Assembly (NCBI RefSeq): GCF_016612865.1
Contig: NZ_JAENZZ010000002.1
Location: forward strand, 496,001 to 560,000
Direction: 5' to 3'
Length of the DNA: 64,000 bases
Source: Blastococcus sp. TML/M2B
GTDB lineage: Bacteria > Actinomycetota > Actinomycetes > Mycobacteriales > Geodermatophilaceae
The position numbers and the translations under genes are program-made. How positions within the stretch are numbered: position 1 is the first letter of the stretch; each line of letters starts with the position of its first letter. Below the pieces are notes generated by a model. The model was not told the DNA's origin. It saw only the letters and a list, made by a program, of their open reading frames with translations, and did no database searches. Shown piece by piece: positions 22,981-30,684 of this stretch.

Positions 22981-23190
22981 TCAGGCCTCCTCGAACACTA
23001 GAACGGCGGACTCGGGGCAGTTGGCTGCAGCGAGACGGATGTCGCCCTCGCGGCCGGCGGGCACGTTGCCGTCGGCGGTGAGAGCGGTGAGCGTGGCGTA
23101 GCCCTCCTCGTCCTCACCGAACAGGTCGGGAGCGAGGTCGTAGCAGCGGCCGTGGCCCTGACACAGATTCGAGTCGATCTGCACCTTCAT
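22981..23190 (-). CDS. [3Fe-4S]-type ferredoxin
   Basis: 69-aa small ferredoxin. Cluster motif CQGHGRC (C-x2-H-x2-C, the P450-partner type) with the last ligand in NCPE. Donates electrons to the adjacent P450. ATG overlaps the tetR stop (ATGA) and the stop touches the P450 ATG, so the three genes are tightly coupled. Confidence 0.93.
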   Translation of the reverse strand: MKVQIDSNLCQGHGRCYDLAPDLFGEDEEGYATLTALTADGNVPAGREGDIRLAAANCPESAVLVFEEA

Positions 23191-23822
23191 GCGGGGGTTC
23201 CTATCTGTTCTGCGGTACGGGCGATGCTCGTCACGACCCGGGTCAGCAGGGCCGACCAGTCCTCGTCGTCGACGTCGTGCAGATCAGGGGTGAGCAGCGT
23301 GCTGCCGATGGCCAGCGAGGTGGCCAGGTGGGCGATCGCCCCCGCCGAGACGGTGGCGTCGATCTCGCCGCGCAGCTGCGCCTGCTCGACCAGGCCGGTC
23401 ATCCACTCGGCGCGCTCGCGGATGTAGGCCGTCATCTCCGCGGCGACCTCGGGGTCGCGCCGGGCGGCGATGAGCGCCTCGACGACGAGGTAGCGGTCGG
23501 CGTCGGGCCGCTCCCGCAGCCCCGCGCCGGTGCGCATGAACACGTCGACGATCGGGCCGTCGGGGTTCGCCGCCACCATGTCGGCCAGCGGACGGCGGCC
23601 GTGGGTGCGCAGGGCACCCACGAGCAGCTCGGCCTTGGAGGTGAAGTACGCATACAGCGCGCTGTTGCTCAACCCGGCCTCGGAGGCGATGTCGGCCACC
23701 CGGGTGCCGTCGTAGCCGCGGCGGGCGAACACGTCGGCGGCAGCACGCAGCAGCCGCTGCCGTGTCTGCGCGCCCGTCGCGCCTGCGATGCGTCCCACAC
23801 CACGAATTGAATAGTGATTCAC
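23187..23822 (-). CDS. TetR/AcrR-family regulator of the P450 operon
   Basis: 211 aa. N-terminal helix-turn-helix at about residues 20-65 (RLLRAAADVFARRGYDGTR, IASEAGLSNSALYAYF). The C-terminal ligand domain is not assignable. GTG 23822 overlaps an inverted repeat; a second GTG at 23798 (VGRIAG) is an equally plausible start that would leave the repeat upstream. First gene of the tetR-fdx-P450 unit, so probably a local repressor and autoregulator. Confidence 0.88.
   Translation of the reverse strand: MNHYSIRGVGRIAGATGAQTRQRLLRAAADVFARRGYDGTRVADIASEAGLSNSALYAYFTSKAELLVGALRTHGRRPLADMVAANPDGPIVDVFMRTGAGLRERPDADRYLVVEALIAARRDPEVAAEMTAYIRERAEWMTGLVEQAQLRGEIDATVSAGAIAHLATSLAIGSTLLTPDLHDVDDEDWSALLTRVVTSIARTAEQIGTPA
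23808..23821. promoter_or_regulatory. operator candidate for the P450-operon TetR
   Basis: TGAAT-agtg-ATTCA, 5-bp perfect arms in an AT-rich patch rare in this window, between divergent tetR and tesB. Typical place for a TetR operator. Confidence 0.55.
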
Positions 23823-23863
23823 TTAACAGGTCAAGAGGGCTGGCACGAAGGGGTCGAGAATTC

Positions 23864-24764
23864 ATGCAGGTAGACGGTCCGACGGACGACGCGCAGGCTC
23901 CGGGCGGCTCGCTCGCGGACGTGCTCTCGGTCTCAGCGACGGGCGAGGACACCTTCCGCGCCGGGCCGCGTCGGCGCCGTCCCGAGCGGTCGTTCGGGGG
24001 CGCCGTCGTCGCCCAGGCACTGCTCGCGGCGGGTGCCACGGTCGGCCCGGACCGCGCCGTCCACTCGCTGCACGCCTACTTCCTCCGCGTCGGCGAGGCG
24101 TCCTCCCCCACCGACCTGCGGGTCGACCGGGTGCGCGACGGCCGCTCCTACGGCACCCGGCGGGTCACCGCCGAGCAGGACGGCCGCGCGATCCTCGACG
24201 TCACCGCGTCCTTCCAGGTCCCCGAGCCCGGCTTCACCCACCAGGTGCCCGGCCTGGACGCGCCGGACCCGGAGTCGCTGCCCACGGTCGAGGACGCCGC
24301 CGCCGACGCGCCCGAACCGCTGCGGTCGTGGTTCGGCGACCTGTTCCGCCGGCACCCCTTCGAGCTGCGCTTCGACGGCGAGCTGCCGCGCGTCGCCGCC
24401 GCCCGCGGGGAGGCCGCTCCGCCGCACCAGCGGTTCTGGCTGCGCGCCCCCGGAGCACTGCCCGACGAGCCGCTCGTGCACGCGGCGGCGCTGGCCTACG
24501 CCTCGGACATGCTGCTGCTGTCGACCGTCCCTCGCCCCGCACGCCCGCGCTGTCGGGGCGCCCGACGTCGCCGCGGCCAGCCTCGACCACGCCGTCTGGT
24601 TCCACCGGCCCACCCGGGTCGACGACTGGCACTGCTACGAGCAGGAGAGCAGCTGGGCCGCGGGCGGCCGCTCGCTCATGCACGGGCGGGTGTTCGACCG
24701 GTCCGGCCGGCTGGTCATGACCGTCGCCCAGGAGGGCATGGTCCGCGCGCTCGGCCCGCGCTGA
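23864..24764 (+). CDS. acyl-CoA thioesterase II (TesB-like), frameshifted
   Basis: Double-hotdog thioesterase, about 299 aa after correction, hydrolysing acyl-CoA to free acid and CoA. Family motifs are FGGAVVAQALLAAG, VHSLHAYFLRVG, VDRVRDGRSYGTRRVTA, and in the second half SLDHAVWFHRP with GRVFDRSGRLVMTVAQEG. One extra C at 24529-24531 breaks the frame between the two hotdog domains; without it the sequence reads LLLSTVLAPHARAVGAPDV. ATG 23864. Divergent from the P450 operon and may share its operator. Confidence 0.9.
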
Positions 24765-24780
24765 TCCCGCGGCGGGCCGG

Positions 24781-26352
24781 TCAGCCCTGGCGGCCGGCCC
24801 GCAGCCCGGCCCGCCGGGCGCCCAGCGAGCAGGCCATGGCGCCGAGGCAGATCAGCAGCATGGTGATCGCCGTCCACTGGTAGCCGGTGACCAGGTCGAG
24901 CCGGCCCTCGGCGGAGACCTCGGAGATCGTGCCGGCGAAGACGTAGCGCCGGAGCTCGAACGGCAACGGCGTGGTCAGCACGGTCAGGATCACCGCGGTG
25001 CCCAGGACGGCGCCGGTGTTCTGCAGCATCAGCCGCATGCCGTTGGCGATGCCCAGCCGCTCGCTGGGCATCGTGGCGAGCAGGACCTGGGTGTTCGACG
25101 GCATGAAGAGCCCGGAGCCCGCGCCCACCAGGATGAGCGCGGCCATGACGGCGGCGTCGTTCACCTCGGCGCCGGTGAACAGGAGCAGCACGCCGAGCCC
25201 GGCCGCGGTGGCCGCGTTGCCGAGCACAGTGAGGGTGTGCGCCTCGATCCAGCGCTGGAAGAAGCCCGACGCCGCGGAGAAGACCAGCGCCGACACCGCG
25301 AGCGGGAGCACCTTCCACCCGGCCGACAGCGCGTCCTCCCCGCCGACGGCCTGCAGGTACAGCGAGACCAGCAGGACGACGCCGAAGTTGCCGATCGCGT
25401 TGAGGAACGAGGCGCTCAGCCCCCAGGAGAAGCTGCGGTCCTCGAACAGCCGGGTGTCCATGAGCGGGTCGCGCACCCGCCGCTCGACGAGGATGAACGT
25501 CGGCAGCAGGACGGCGAAGGCCACGAGCCCGCCGACGACCAGCGGGTCCGACCAGCCCAGCGAGGTCACCTGGGAGAGCGCGACCAGCCCGCAGCCCAGG
25601 CCGAGGAAGGCCAGCAGGTTGCCCGGGACGTCGAGCGAGAGCCGCTCGCCCGACCGCGGCACCGGGCGCAGCGCGACCGCGCCCCAGACCAGGCAGCCGA
25701 TGCCGACCGGCACGTTGGACCAGAACAGCCACTGGACGCCGACGTGCTCGGCGAGGAACCCGCCCAGCGTCGGCCCGACGAGCTGGGCGACGGAGAACGA
25801 CGCCAGGTAGATGCCCATGCCCTGACCCAGGCGGTGCCGCGGGAAGGCGCCGGTGACCAGAGCCGCGCTGTTGGTCAGCAGCATCGCCGCGCCCGCGGCC
25901 TGGAGCACCCGGCAGGCCACCAGCCACCACGCGTCGGGGGCGAACCCGGCGAGCAGGTTGCCGAGGGTGAAGACGGCCAGGCCGGTCAGGTACATCGAAC
26001 GCCGGCCGAAGAGGTCGGCGAGCCGCCCGAAGGACACCATGAGCAGCGTCTGGGTGAGCATGAACGACAGCAGGATCCAGCTGGACGCCGTCGCCGAGGC
26101 GTCGTACTCCCGCGCGATCGCCGGCAGCGCGACGTTGAGCGCGCTGTTCGACAGGCCGGAGAACATGCTCGCCAGGCCGACGACGGACAGCGTCCGCCAG
26201 GCCTCGCGCATGACGGCCGGGTCGTCGTGGGACGACGCGGGCTCGGGCGGGGGGACCGCCGGGAAGGCCGGTTCCGGACTGTCCGTCGCGCCGGACGTGC
26301 CGACGACCGGTTGCTCGAGCCCGTCCGGACGCGACGCGGTCGACCAGGACAT
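24781..26352 (-). CDS. MFS multidrug-type transporter (DHA2/EmrB-QacA, 14 TM)
   Basis: 523-aa inner-membrane proton antiporter. Motif A is SFGRLADLFGRRSMYL; motif C appears as LVGPTLGGFLAEHVG; about 14 hydrophobic segments follow a 50-residue polar N-terminus. Likely exports toxic organic compounds or pathway intermediates. Divergent from the MaoC-like gene with operator copy B between them, so it probably belongs to the TetR regulon. Confidence 0.9.
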   Translation of the reverse strand: MSWSTASRPDGLEQPVVGTSGATDSPEPAFPAVPPPEPASSHDDPAVMREAWRTLSVVGLASMFSGLSNSALNVALPAIAREYDASATASSWILLSFMLTQTLLMVSFGRLADLFGRRSMYLTGLAVFTLGNLLAGFAPDAWWLVACRVLQAAGAAMLLTNSAALVTGAFPRHRLGQGMGIYLASFSVAQLVGPTLGGFLAEHVGVQWLFWSNVPVGIGCLVWGAVALRPVPRSGERLSLDVPGNLLAFLGLGCGLVALSQVTSLGWSDPLVVGGLVAFAVLLPTFILVERRVRDPLMDTRLFEDRSFSWGLSASFLNAIGNFGVVLLVSLYLQAVGGEDALSAGWKVLPLAVSALVFSAASGFFQRWIEAHTLTVLGNAATAAGLGVLLLFTGAEVNDAAVMAALILVGAGSGLFMPSNTQVLLATMPSERLGIANGMRLMLQNTGAVLGTAVILTVLTTPLPFELRRYVFAGTISEVSAEGRLDLVTGYQWTAITMLLICLGAMACSLGARRAGLRAGRQG

Positions 26353-26379
26353 GCGCCCTCCCCCGTTGTCGGAGCAATA

Positions 26380-26396
26380 CTAGAACAGGGCTCTAG
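26380..26396. promoter_or_regulatory. TetR-type operator copy B
   Basis: CTAGAAC-agg-GCTCTAG: left arm perfect, right arm one mismatch. It lies 28 bp before the MFS start and 78 bp before the MaoC-like start, in their divergent promoter region. Confidence 0.6.
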
Positions 26397-26473
26397 AGCT
26401 GAGGACGGCGGTGCGGCATGCTGGCCGGGCGGCGCAGCGCAGCGCCACCACGTCGAGGAGAGGCTTGAACCCC

Positions 26474-27334
26474 ATGCCACTGGACCTGTCGGCCGTCGGC
26501 CGCGAGGGAACCGTCCACGAGCGCAGCTGGACGTCGAAGGACGCCCTGCTCTACGCCGTCGGCGTCGGCGCGGGGCTCGGTGACCCGAGCCAGGAGCTGC
26601 CGTTCACCACGGAGAACAGCCACGGCGTGCAGCAGCAGGTGCTGCCCACCTACGGCGTGCTGCTCGCGCAGGCGCCGGGGGTGGGCATCGGTGACTTCAA
26701 CCGGGCGATGCTCGTGCACGCCGAGCAGGAGATCCGGCTGCACCAGGTGCTGCCGGTCGAGGGCACCCTCCGCGCCCAGGCCCGCGTGGAGTCGATGGAG
26801 GGCAAGCGCAGCGGCGCCCTGGTGACGACGTCCTCGACGGCGGTCGACGCCGACGGCGCCCCGATGATCACCACGCGCAGCTCGATCTTCATCCGCGGCG
26901 AGCAGATCGAGGGCGGCTCCCCGGCGCAGGCCGACGACTGGGCGCAGCCCGACCGCGAGCCCGACTGGGAGCTCACGCTGGCCACCCGGCCGGAGCAGGC
27001 GCTGCTCTACCGGCTCAACGGCGACCGCAACCCGCTGCACTCCGACCCGGCGTTCGCCGCGCGCGCCGGCTTCGAGCGGCCGATCCTGCACGGGCTGTGC
27101 ACCTACGGCATCACCGGCCGCGCGCTGCTGATGACCGCCATGGGGGGCGACCCGGGCCAGTTCCGCGCCATGTCGGGGCGGTTCAGCTCGCCGGTCATGC
27201 CCGGTGACGAGCTGACCGTGCGCATCTGGCGCCAGGACGGCGGCCCCGAGGGCGGGCTGCTGTTCCGGACCTTCCGCGGCGACGGCACGGTCGTCATCGA
27301 CCGCGGCCGCGCGGAGGTCGGCGCTCCGCAGTGA
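26474..27334 (+). CDS. MaoC-like (R)-specific enoyl-CoA hydratase 2
   Basis: 286-aa double-hotdog hydratase. The hydratase-2 motif lies in YRLNGDRNPLHSDPAFA, with the catalytic Asp and His; HGLCTYGITGRALL is also family-typical. The N-terminal half is the non-catalytic hotdog (TYGVLLAQAPGVGIGDF). It hydrates 2-enoyl-CoA in beta-oxidation or side-chain degradation, comparable to the steroid-pathway hydratases. ATG 26474. Shares a promoter region and an operator with the MFS gene. Confidence 0.9.
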   Translation: MPLDLSAVGREGTVHERSWTSKDALLYAVGVGAGLGDPSQELPFTTENSHGVQQQVLPTYGVLLAQAPGVGIGDFNRAMLVHAEQEIRLHQVLPVEGTLRAQARVESMEGKRSGALVTTSSTAVDADGAPMITTRSSIFIRGEQIEGGSPAQADDWAQPDREPDWELTLATRPEQALLYRLNGDRNPLHSDPAFAARAGFERPILHGLCTYGITGRALLMTAMGGDPGQFRAMSGRFSSPVMPGDELTVRIWRQDGGPEGGLLFRTFRGDGTVVIDRGRAEVGAPQ

Positions 27335-27341
27335 CCCGGGG

Positions 27342-28076
27342 TCAGGCGCCGGCGATCGCCGTGCCGGCGCCTGGCTGCGGCACCGCGTCGTCGGCCCAGG
27401 CGGGATCCGTCCCGTCCGGGCCGGCGACGGCCCCGGCGGGGTCGACGGCCGCCACCTCGTCGGACAGCACGCCGAGCCGCTCGATCATCGCCACCGCGGC
27501 GTCGACGATCGCCTCGGCCTCGCGCCGGGTCCGGCTGGCCATGACCTCCCGGCCGGCCTCGCCGATGACCGTCGTGAGCACCGAGACCGTCACGCGGCCG
27601 ATCGCGTCGTCCCGCGCGCGCAGCAGCAGGGAGTTCTGCCGCAGCCACTCGTGACCGCGGGTCCGCCGCATCAGCTCGAAGCCGGGCGGGCCGTCCTTGT
27701 CCACGAACAGGCTGCCCAGCGCCCGACCCTCCCAGGAGCCGCGGAGGAAGCCCCGCGCGCCCGCGACGAACAGCGCGAGCGGCCGCTCCTCCCCCGCCCG
27801 GCGGGCCGCGGCCACTCCCTCGGCCGCGTACTTCTCCTGGCTGCTCTGCCAGTCCTCCCAGAGGGCGAGGAACAGCTCGCTCTTGCCGCCGAAGTGGTGG
27901 TAGAGGCTGCCGACGCTGGAGCCGGCGCGCTCGACGACGTCGGCGACGCTGGACTCGGCGAACCCGCGCTCGGCGAAGACCTCGCGGGCCGCGTCGAGCA
28001 GCACCCGGCGGGTCTCCCCGGTGCGGCTCCACTTCCAGGCACTGCGCCCCGGGGCGGATCCGGCGTCGCGCGGCAT
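27342..28076 (-). CDS. TetR-family regulator, likely master of the CTAGAAC regulon
   Basis: 244 aa. HTH at about residues 20-70 (ETRRVLLDAAREVFAERGF, VVERAGSSVGSLYHHF). Long C-terminal tail with an Asp/Pro/Ala-rich end. ATG 28076 lies 17 bp from the only perfect copy of the inverted repeat (28094-28110), which suggests autoregulation and makes this protein the likely reader of copies A, B and D. It follows the MBL-DUF35-thiolase operon on the same strand. Ligand unknown; an acyl-CoA is plausible. Confidence 0.88.
   Translation of the reverse strand: MPRDAGSAPGRSAWKWSRTGETRRVLLDAAREVFAERGFAESSVADVVERAGSSVGSLYHHFGGKSELFLALWEDWQSSQEKYAAEGVAAARRAGEERPLALFVAGARGFLRGSWEGRALGSLFVDKDGPPGFELMRRTRGHEWLRQNSLLLRARDDAIGRVTVSVLTTVIGEAGREVMASRTRREAEAIVDAAVAMIERLGVLSDEVAAVDPAGAVAGPDGTDPAWADDAVPQPGAGTAIAGA
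27343..27373. terminator. hairpin at the MaoC/TetR convergent junction
   Basis: Perfect 11-bp arms (CAGGCGCCGGC) with a 9-nt loop, overlapping the tetR stop. Likely ends the MaoC transcript. Confidence 0.6.
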
Positions 28077-28093
28077 CTGCTCTCCCCTGGTCG

Positions 28094-28110
28094 CTAGAAC
28101 GTCGTTCTAG
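28094..28110. promoter_or_regulatory. TetR-type operator copy C (perfect)
   Basis: CTAGAAC-gtc-GTTCTAG, perfect 7-bp arms with 3-bp spacer, directly upstream of the tetR gene. Reference copy for the family. Confidence 0.7.
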
Positions 28111-28182
28111 AACAGCGTAGGGCACCCGCAGGCCCCGGAGGGCCGTTCCGGGCGAGAGACGCACCACCCCGGGAACGAGCGG

Positions 28183-28221
28183 AGCCGGCCGCCGCCCCGC
28201 GGGGCGGAGCGGCGGCCGGCT
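28183..28221 (-). terminator. hairpin terminator after the thiolase-fold gene
   Basis: Perfect 13-bp arms (AGCCGGCCGCCGC at 28183-28195, complement at 28209-28221) a few bases beyond the stop at 28228. Confidence 0.75.
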
Positions 28222-28227
28222 CTCCGA

Positions 28228-29384
28228 TCAGCGGGGCGAGTTCCCCAGCACGAGGGTCGCGCCGGCCATGAACATGCCGCCGTTGCCGAGCACGACGCTG
28301 CGCTCGACGCCCTCGACCTGCGCGGCCGCTTCGCCGCGCACCTGGCGCACGGCCTCCTGGATGGCGAACATGCCGTACATCCCGGTGTGGGTGTAGGACA
28401 TGCCACCGCCGTTGGTGTTCATCGGCAGCTTGCCGCCCGGCGAGGTGTTGCCCTCGGCGATGAACGCACCGGCCTCGCCGCGGCCGACGAAGCCGGCGTC
28501 CTCGAGCCCGTAGACGGGCACGTGGCGCGAAGGCGTCGTAGATCATCAGGTGGTCGACGTCGGCGTGCGTGATGCCCGCCTCGGCGAACGCCGCCGCGCT
28601 CGAGCGCTTGAAGGCGCCGAACGTGGTGAGGTCGGGCATCTGGCTGACCATCGGGGAATCCGCGGCCTCACCGGCACCGAGCAGGTGCACCAGCGGCTTG
28701 TCGTACCCGCGGGCCTCGGCCTTCTCCCGCGTGGTGACGACCAGCGCGCCACCGCCGTCGGTCACGAGGCAGCACATGAGCAGCGTGAACGGCCAGGCGA
28801 TCATCTTGGAGTTGAGGACGTCGTCGACGGTGACGAGGTCCTGCATGAGCGCCCGCGGGTTCTTGTTCGCCCAGCGGCGCTGCGCGACCGCGACCTCGGC
28901 GAGCTGCTCCAGCGTCGTGCCGGTCTCCTTCATGTACCGCAGGGCGGTGAGCGTGAAGGCGGTCGGCGGGCCGAAGACGCCGAACGGCGCCTCGAACTGG
29001 CCGTTGAGCGACTGCGGGCTGCGGCCCCCACGCCGGTGCGTCCACGCGGGACCGGCCGGACTCGCCGTGGGTGATCAGCACCGTCTCGGCCAGGCCGCTG
29101 CGGATCGCGGCGGCGGCGTGCCGGACGTGGAACAGGAACGAGGTGCCGCCGACGCCGGTGCCGTCGAGCCACCTGGCCTCGATGCCCATGGCGTGCGCGA
29201 TGCTCACCGGGCCCGGCGTCTGGACGGTCGCGATGCCGTCGATGTCGGCGGGGGTCATCCCGGCGTCGGCGAGGGCGTTGCGGGCGCCCTCGAGGTGCAG
29301 GCTGAGCGTCGACAGGTGGGGCAGCTTGCCCAGCTGGTCGGTCTCGGCGGCACCGATGATGACGATGTCGTCCTTGGCGCTCAT
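28228..29384 (-). CDS. thiolase-fold enzyme (SCP-x/Ltp2-like), two frameshifts
   Basis: About 384 aa after correction. Start DIVIIGAAETDQLGKLPHLS, middle DGIATVQTPGPVS, end NTNGGGMSYTHTGMYGMFAIQEAVRQ are typical of lipid-transfer-protein thiolases. The usual nucleophilic Cys segment is replaced by TGVGGTSFLFHVRHAAAA, as in Ltp2-type aldolases that work with a DUF35 partner, so retro-aldol cleavage may be more likely than thiolysis. Extra G's at 29016-29018 and 28524-28525 break the frame; corrected joins read GPQPQSLNGQFEAPFG and YDAFAHVPVYGLED. ATG overlaps the DUF35 stop (ATGA). Confidence 0.88.
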
Positions 29385-29800
29385 GCGGCACTCCCGGCAG
29401 GTGCGAACAGCGGCAGGTGGACGTCGCCGCGCGGCTCGAAGACCACGCGCAGCGGCATGTCCAGCTCCAGCTTCTCGGGGTCGGCCTCGACCTCGACGAG
29501 GTTGGTCATCATGCGGACGCCCTCGGGGAGCTCCACGATCGCGATGACGTAGGGCACCTCCTCGGCGAACCCGGGGCCGGCCCGGTGGCTGATGACGTAG
29601 GAGTGCAGCGTGGCGGTGCCGTCGCTGACCACCCACTCGAGGTTGGTGGAGTAGCAGTGCGGGCACGCGGGCCGCGGGTAGAAGACGTGCTTCCCGCAGG
29701 ACGTGCACCGCTGGATGCGCAGCTCACCGGCGGCGCAGCCCTCCCAGAAGGGCAGGGTCTCCGGGGTGGGCACGGGGGCGGGCTTCGTGGGTGGCGGCAC
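29381..29800 (-). CDS. DUF35 OB-fold/zinc-ribbon acyl-CoA-associated protein
   Basis: 139 aa. Rubredoxin-like zinc ribbon CTSCGKHVFYPRPACPHC (C-x2-C-x10-C-x2-C) followed by an OB fold (HSYVISHRAGPGFAEEVPYVIAIVEL, NLVEVE). Such proteins form complexes with thiolase-fold enzymes and bind their acyl-CoA substrates. GTG 29800 has GAGGAG upstream. The stop overlaps the thiolase ATG, so the two are probably translated and assembled together. Confidence 0.92.
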   Translation of the reverse strand: MPPPTKPAPVPTPETLPFWEGCAAGELRIQRCTSCGKHVFYPRPACPHCYSTNLEWVVSDGTATLHSYVISHRAGPGFAEEVPYVIAIVELPEGVRMMTNLVEVEADPEKLELDMPLRVVFEPRGDVHLPLFAPAGSAA

Positions 29801-29819
29801 CGGCGTGGTTCTCCTCAGG

Positions 29820-29839
29820 ACGGGACGGGACGGGACGGG
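29820..29839. repeat. ACGGG tandem repeat (4 units)
   Basis: Four perfect 5-bp units in the 44-bp gap between the MBL stop and the DUF35 start, just upstream of the DUF35 ribosome-binding site. Short enough to vary in copy number. Confidence 0.7.
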
Positions 29840-29844
29840 AACGG

Positions 29845-30642
29845 TCAGCTGCGCGCGGTCTGCACGTGCGCGATCGACGCCTCCACCGAGATCCGCGCGG
29901 CGTCGCGCAGGTCCGGGGAGAGGTCGGGGTACATGTGGTCGACCAGCGCGTCGGGCTCGGTCAGCCCGTCGGCCATCGCCCGGGCGACCTGGTCGACGCG
30001 GCGCTGGCGCGCCTGGCGGCGGCGCCCGAGCTCGGGCAGCGGGTCGGGCAGGACGGGGCCGTGCCCGGGGAGGATCACCGAGCCGGCGGGGGCGAGCACC
30101 TCGCTGAGCAGGTCGAGGCTGGCGAAGAACTGGCCGAGCCGGCCGGGCTCGACGATCGGGGCGCCGCGGCCCAGCACGGTGTCACCGGTGAGGACGCTGC
30201 CCTCGGCCGGCAGGTGGAAGCAGACGGAGTCGCCGGTGTGCCCCGGCGTCGCGAGCACCCGCACCTCGAGCGGCCCGACGGGCAGCACCTCGCCGGGCTG
30301 GAACGGCCGGCCGGCGACGCGACGGCCCGAGCCGCGTAGCGGGGCGCCGGTCACACGGGCCAGCCGGCCGGCGAGCTCGGCGTGGTCGGTGTGCGCGTGG
30401 GTGACCCAGACGCCGACGATGCGGCGGTCGCCGGCTGCGGCGAGGATCGCGGCCAGGTGCGCGTCGTCGTCGGGACCGGGGTCGACGACGGCGCAGACGT
30501 CAGCGCCGGGCTCGGCGAGCAGCCAGGTGTTGGTGCCCTCGAAGGTCCAGGCGTTGGCGTTGGGCGCGAGGACCAGGGTGGCCCGCTCGGTCTGGGACGA
30601 CGGGTCGCCGACGCTCGGGGGCGCGTTGTCCCGGGTCCACAC
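29845..30642 (-). CDS. MBL-fold metallohydrolase
   Basis: 265-aa metallo-beta-lactamase fold hydrolase. Metal ligands in THAHTDHAE, ATPGHTGDSVCF, LTGDTVLGRG and ILPGHGPV; glyoxalase II/LACTB2-like layout with a C-terminal helical region. Cytoplasmic. Could hydrolyse a thioester of the pathway served by the downstream DUF35-thiolase genes. GTG 30642 heads the operon, with operator copy D 13 bp upstream. Confidence 0.88.
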   Translation of the reverse strand: MWTRDNAPPSVGDPSSQTERATLVLAPNANAWTFEGTNTWLLAEPGADVCAVVDPGPDDDAHLAAILAAAGDRRIVGVWVTHAHTDHAELAGRLARVTGAPLRGSGRRVAGRPFQPGEVLPVGPLEVRVLATPGHTGDSVCFHLPAEGSVLTGDTVLGRGAPIVEPGRLGQFFASLDLLSEVLAPAGSVILPGHGPVLPDPLPELGRRRQARQRRVDQVARAMADGLTEPDALVDHMYPDLSPDLRDAARISVEASIAHVQTARS

Positions 30643-30654
30643 GACGAGCGCCTC

Positions 30655-30671
30655 CTAGATCACGGTTCTAG
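30655..30671. promoter_or_regulatory. TetR-type operator copy D
   Basis: CTAGATC-acg-GTTCTAG: right arm perfect, left arm one mismatch. It lies upstream of the MBL-DUF35-thiolase operon and overlaps its likely promoter. Confidence 0.6.
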
Positions 30672-30684
30672 AATTCGCCTCACC

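Noticed and set aside
22998..23004. CTAGAAC half-site near the end of the ferredoxin gene
   Set aside because: Only one arm is present (the other side reads GGACTCG) and it lies in coding sequence, so I do not count it in the TetR regulon.
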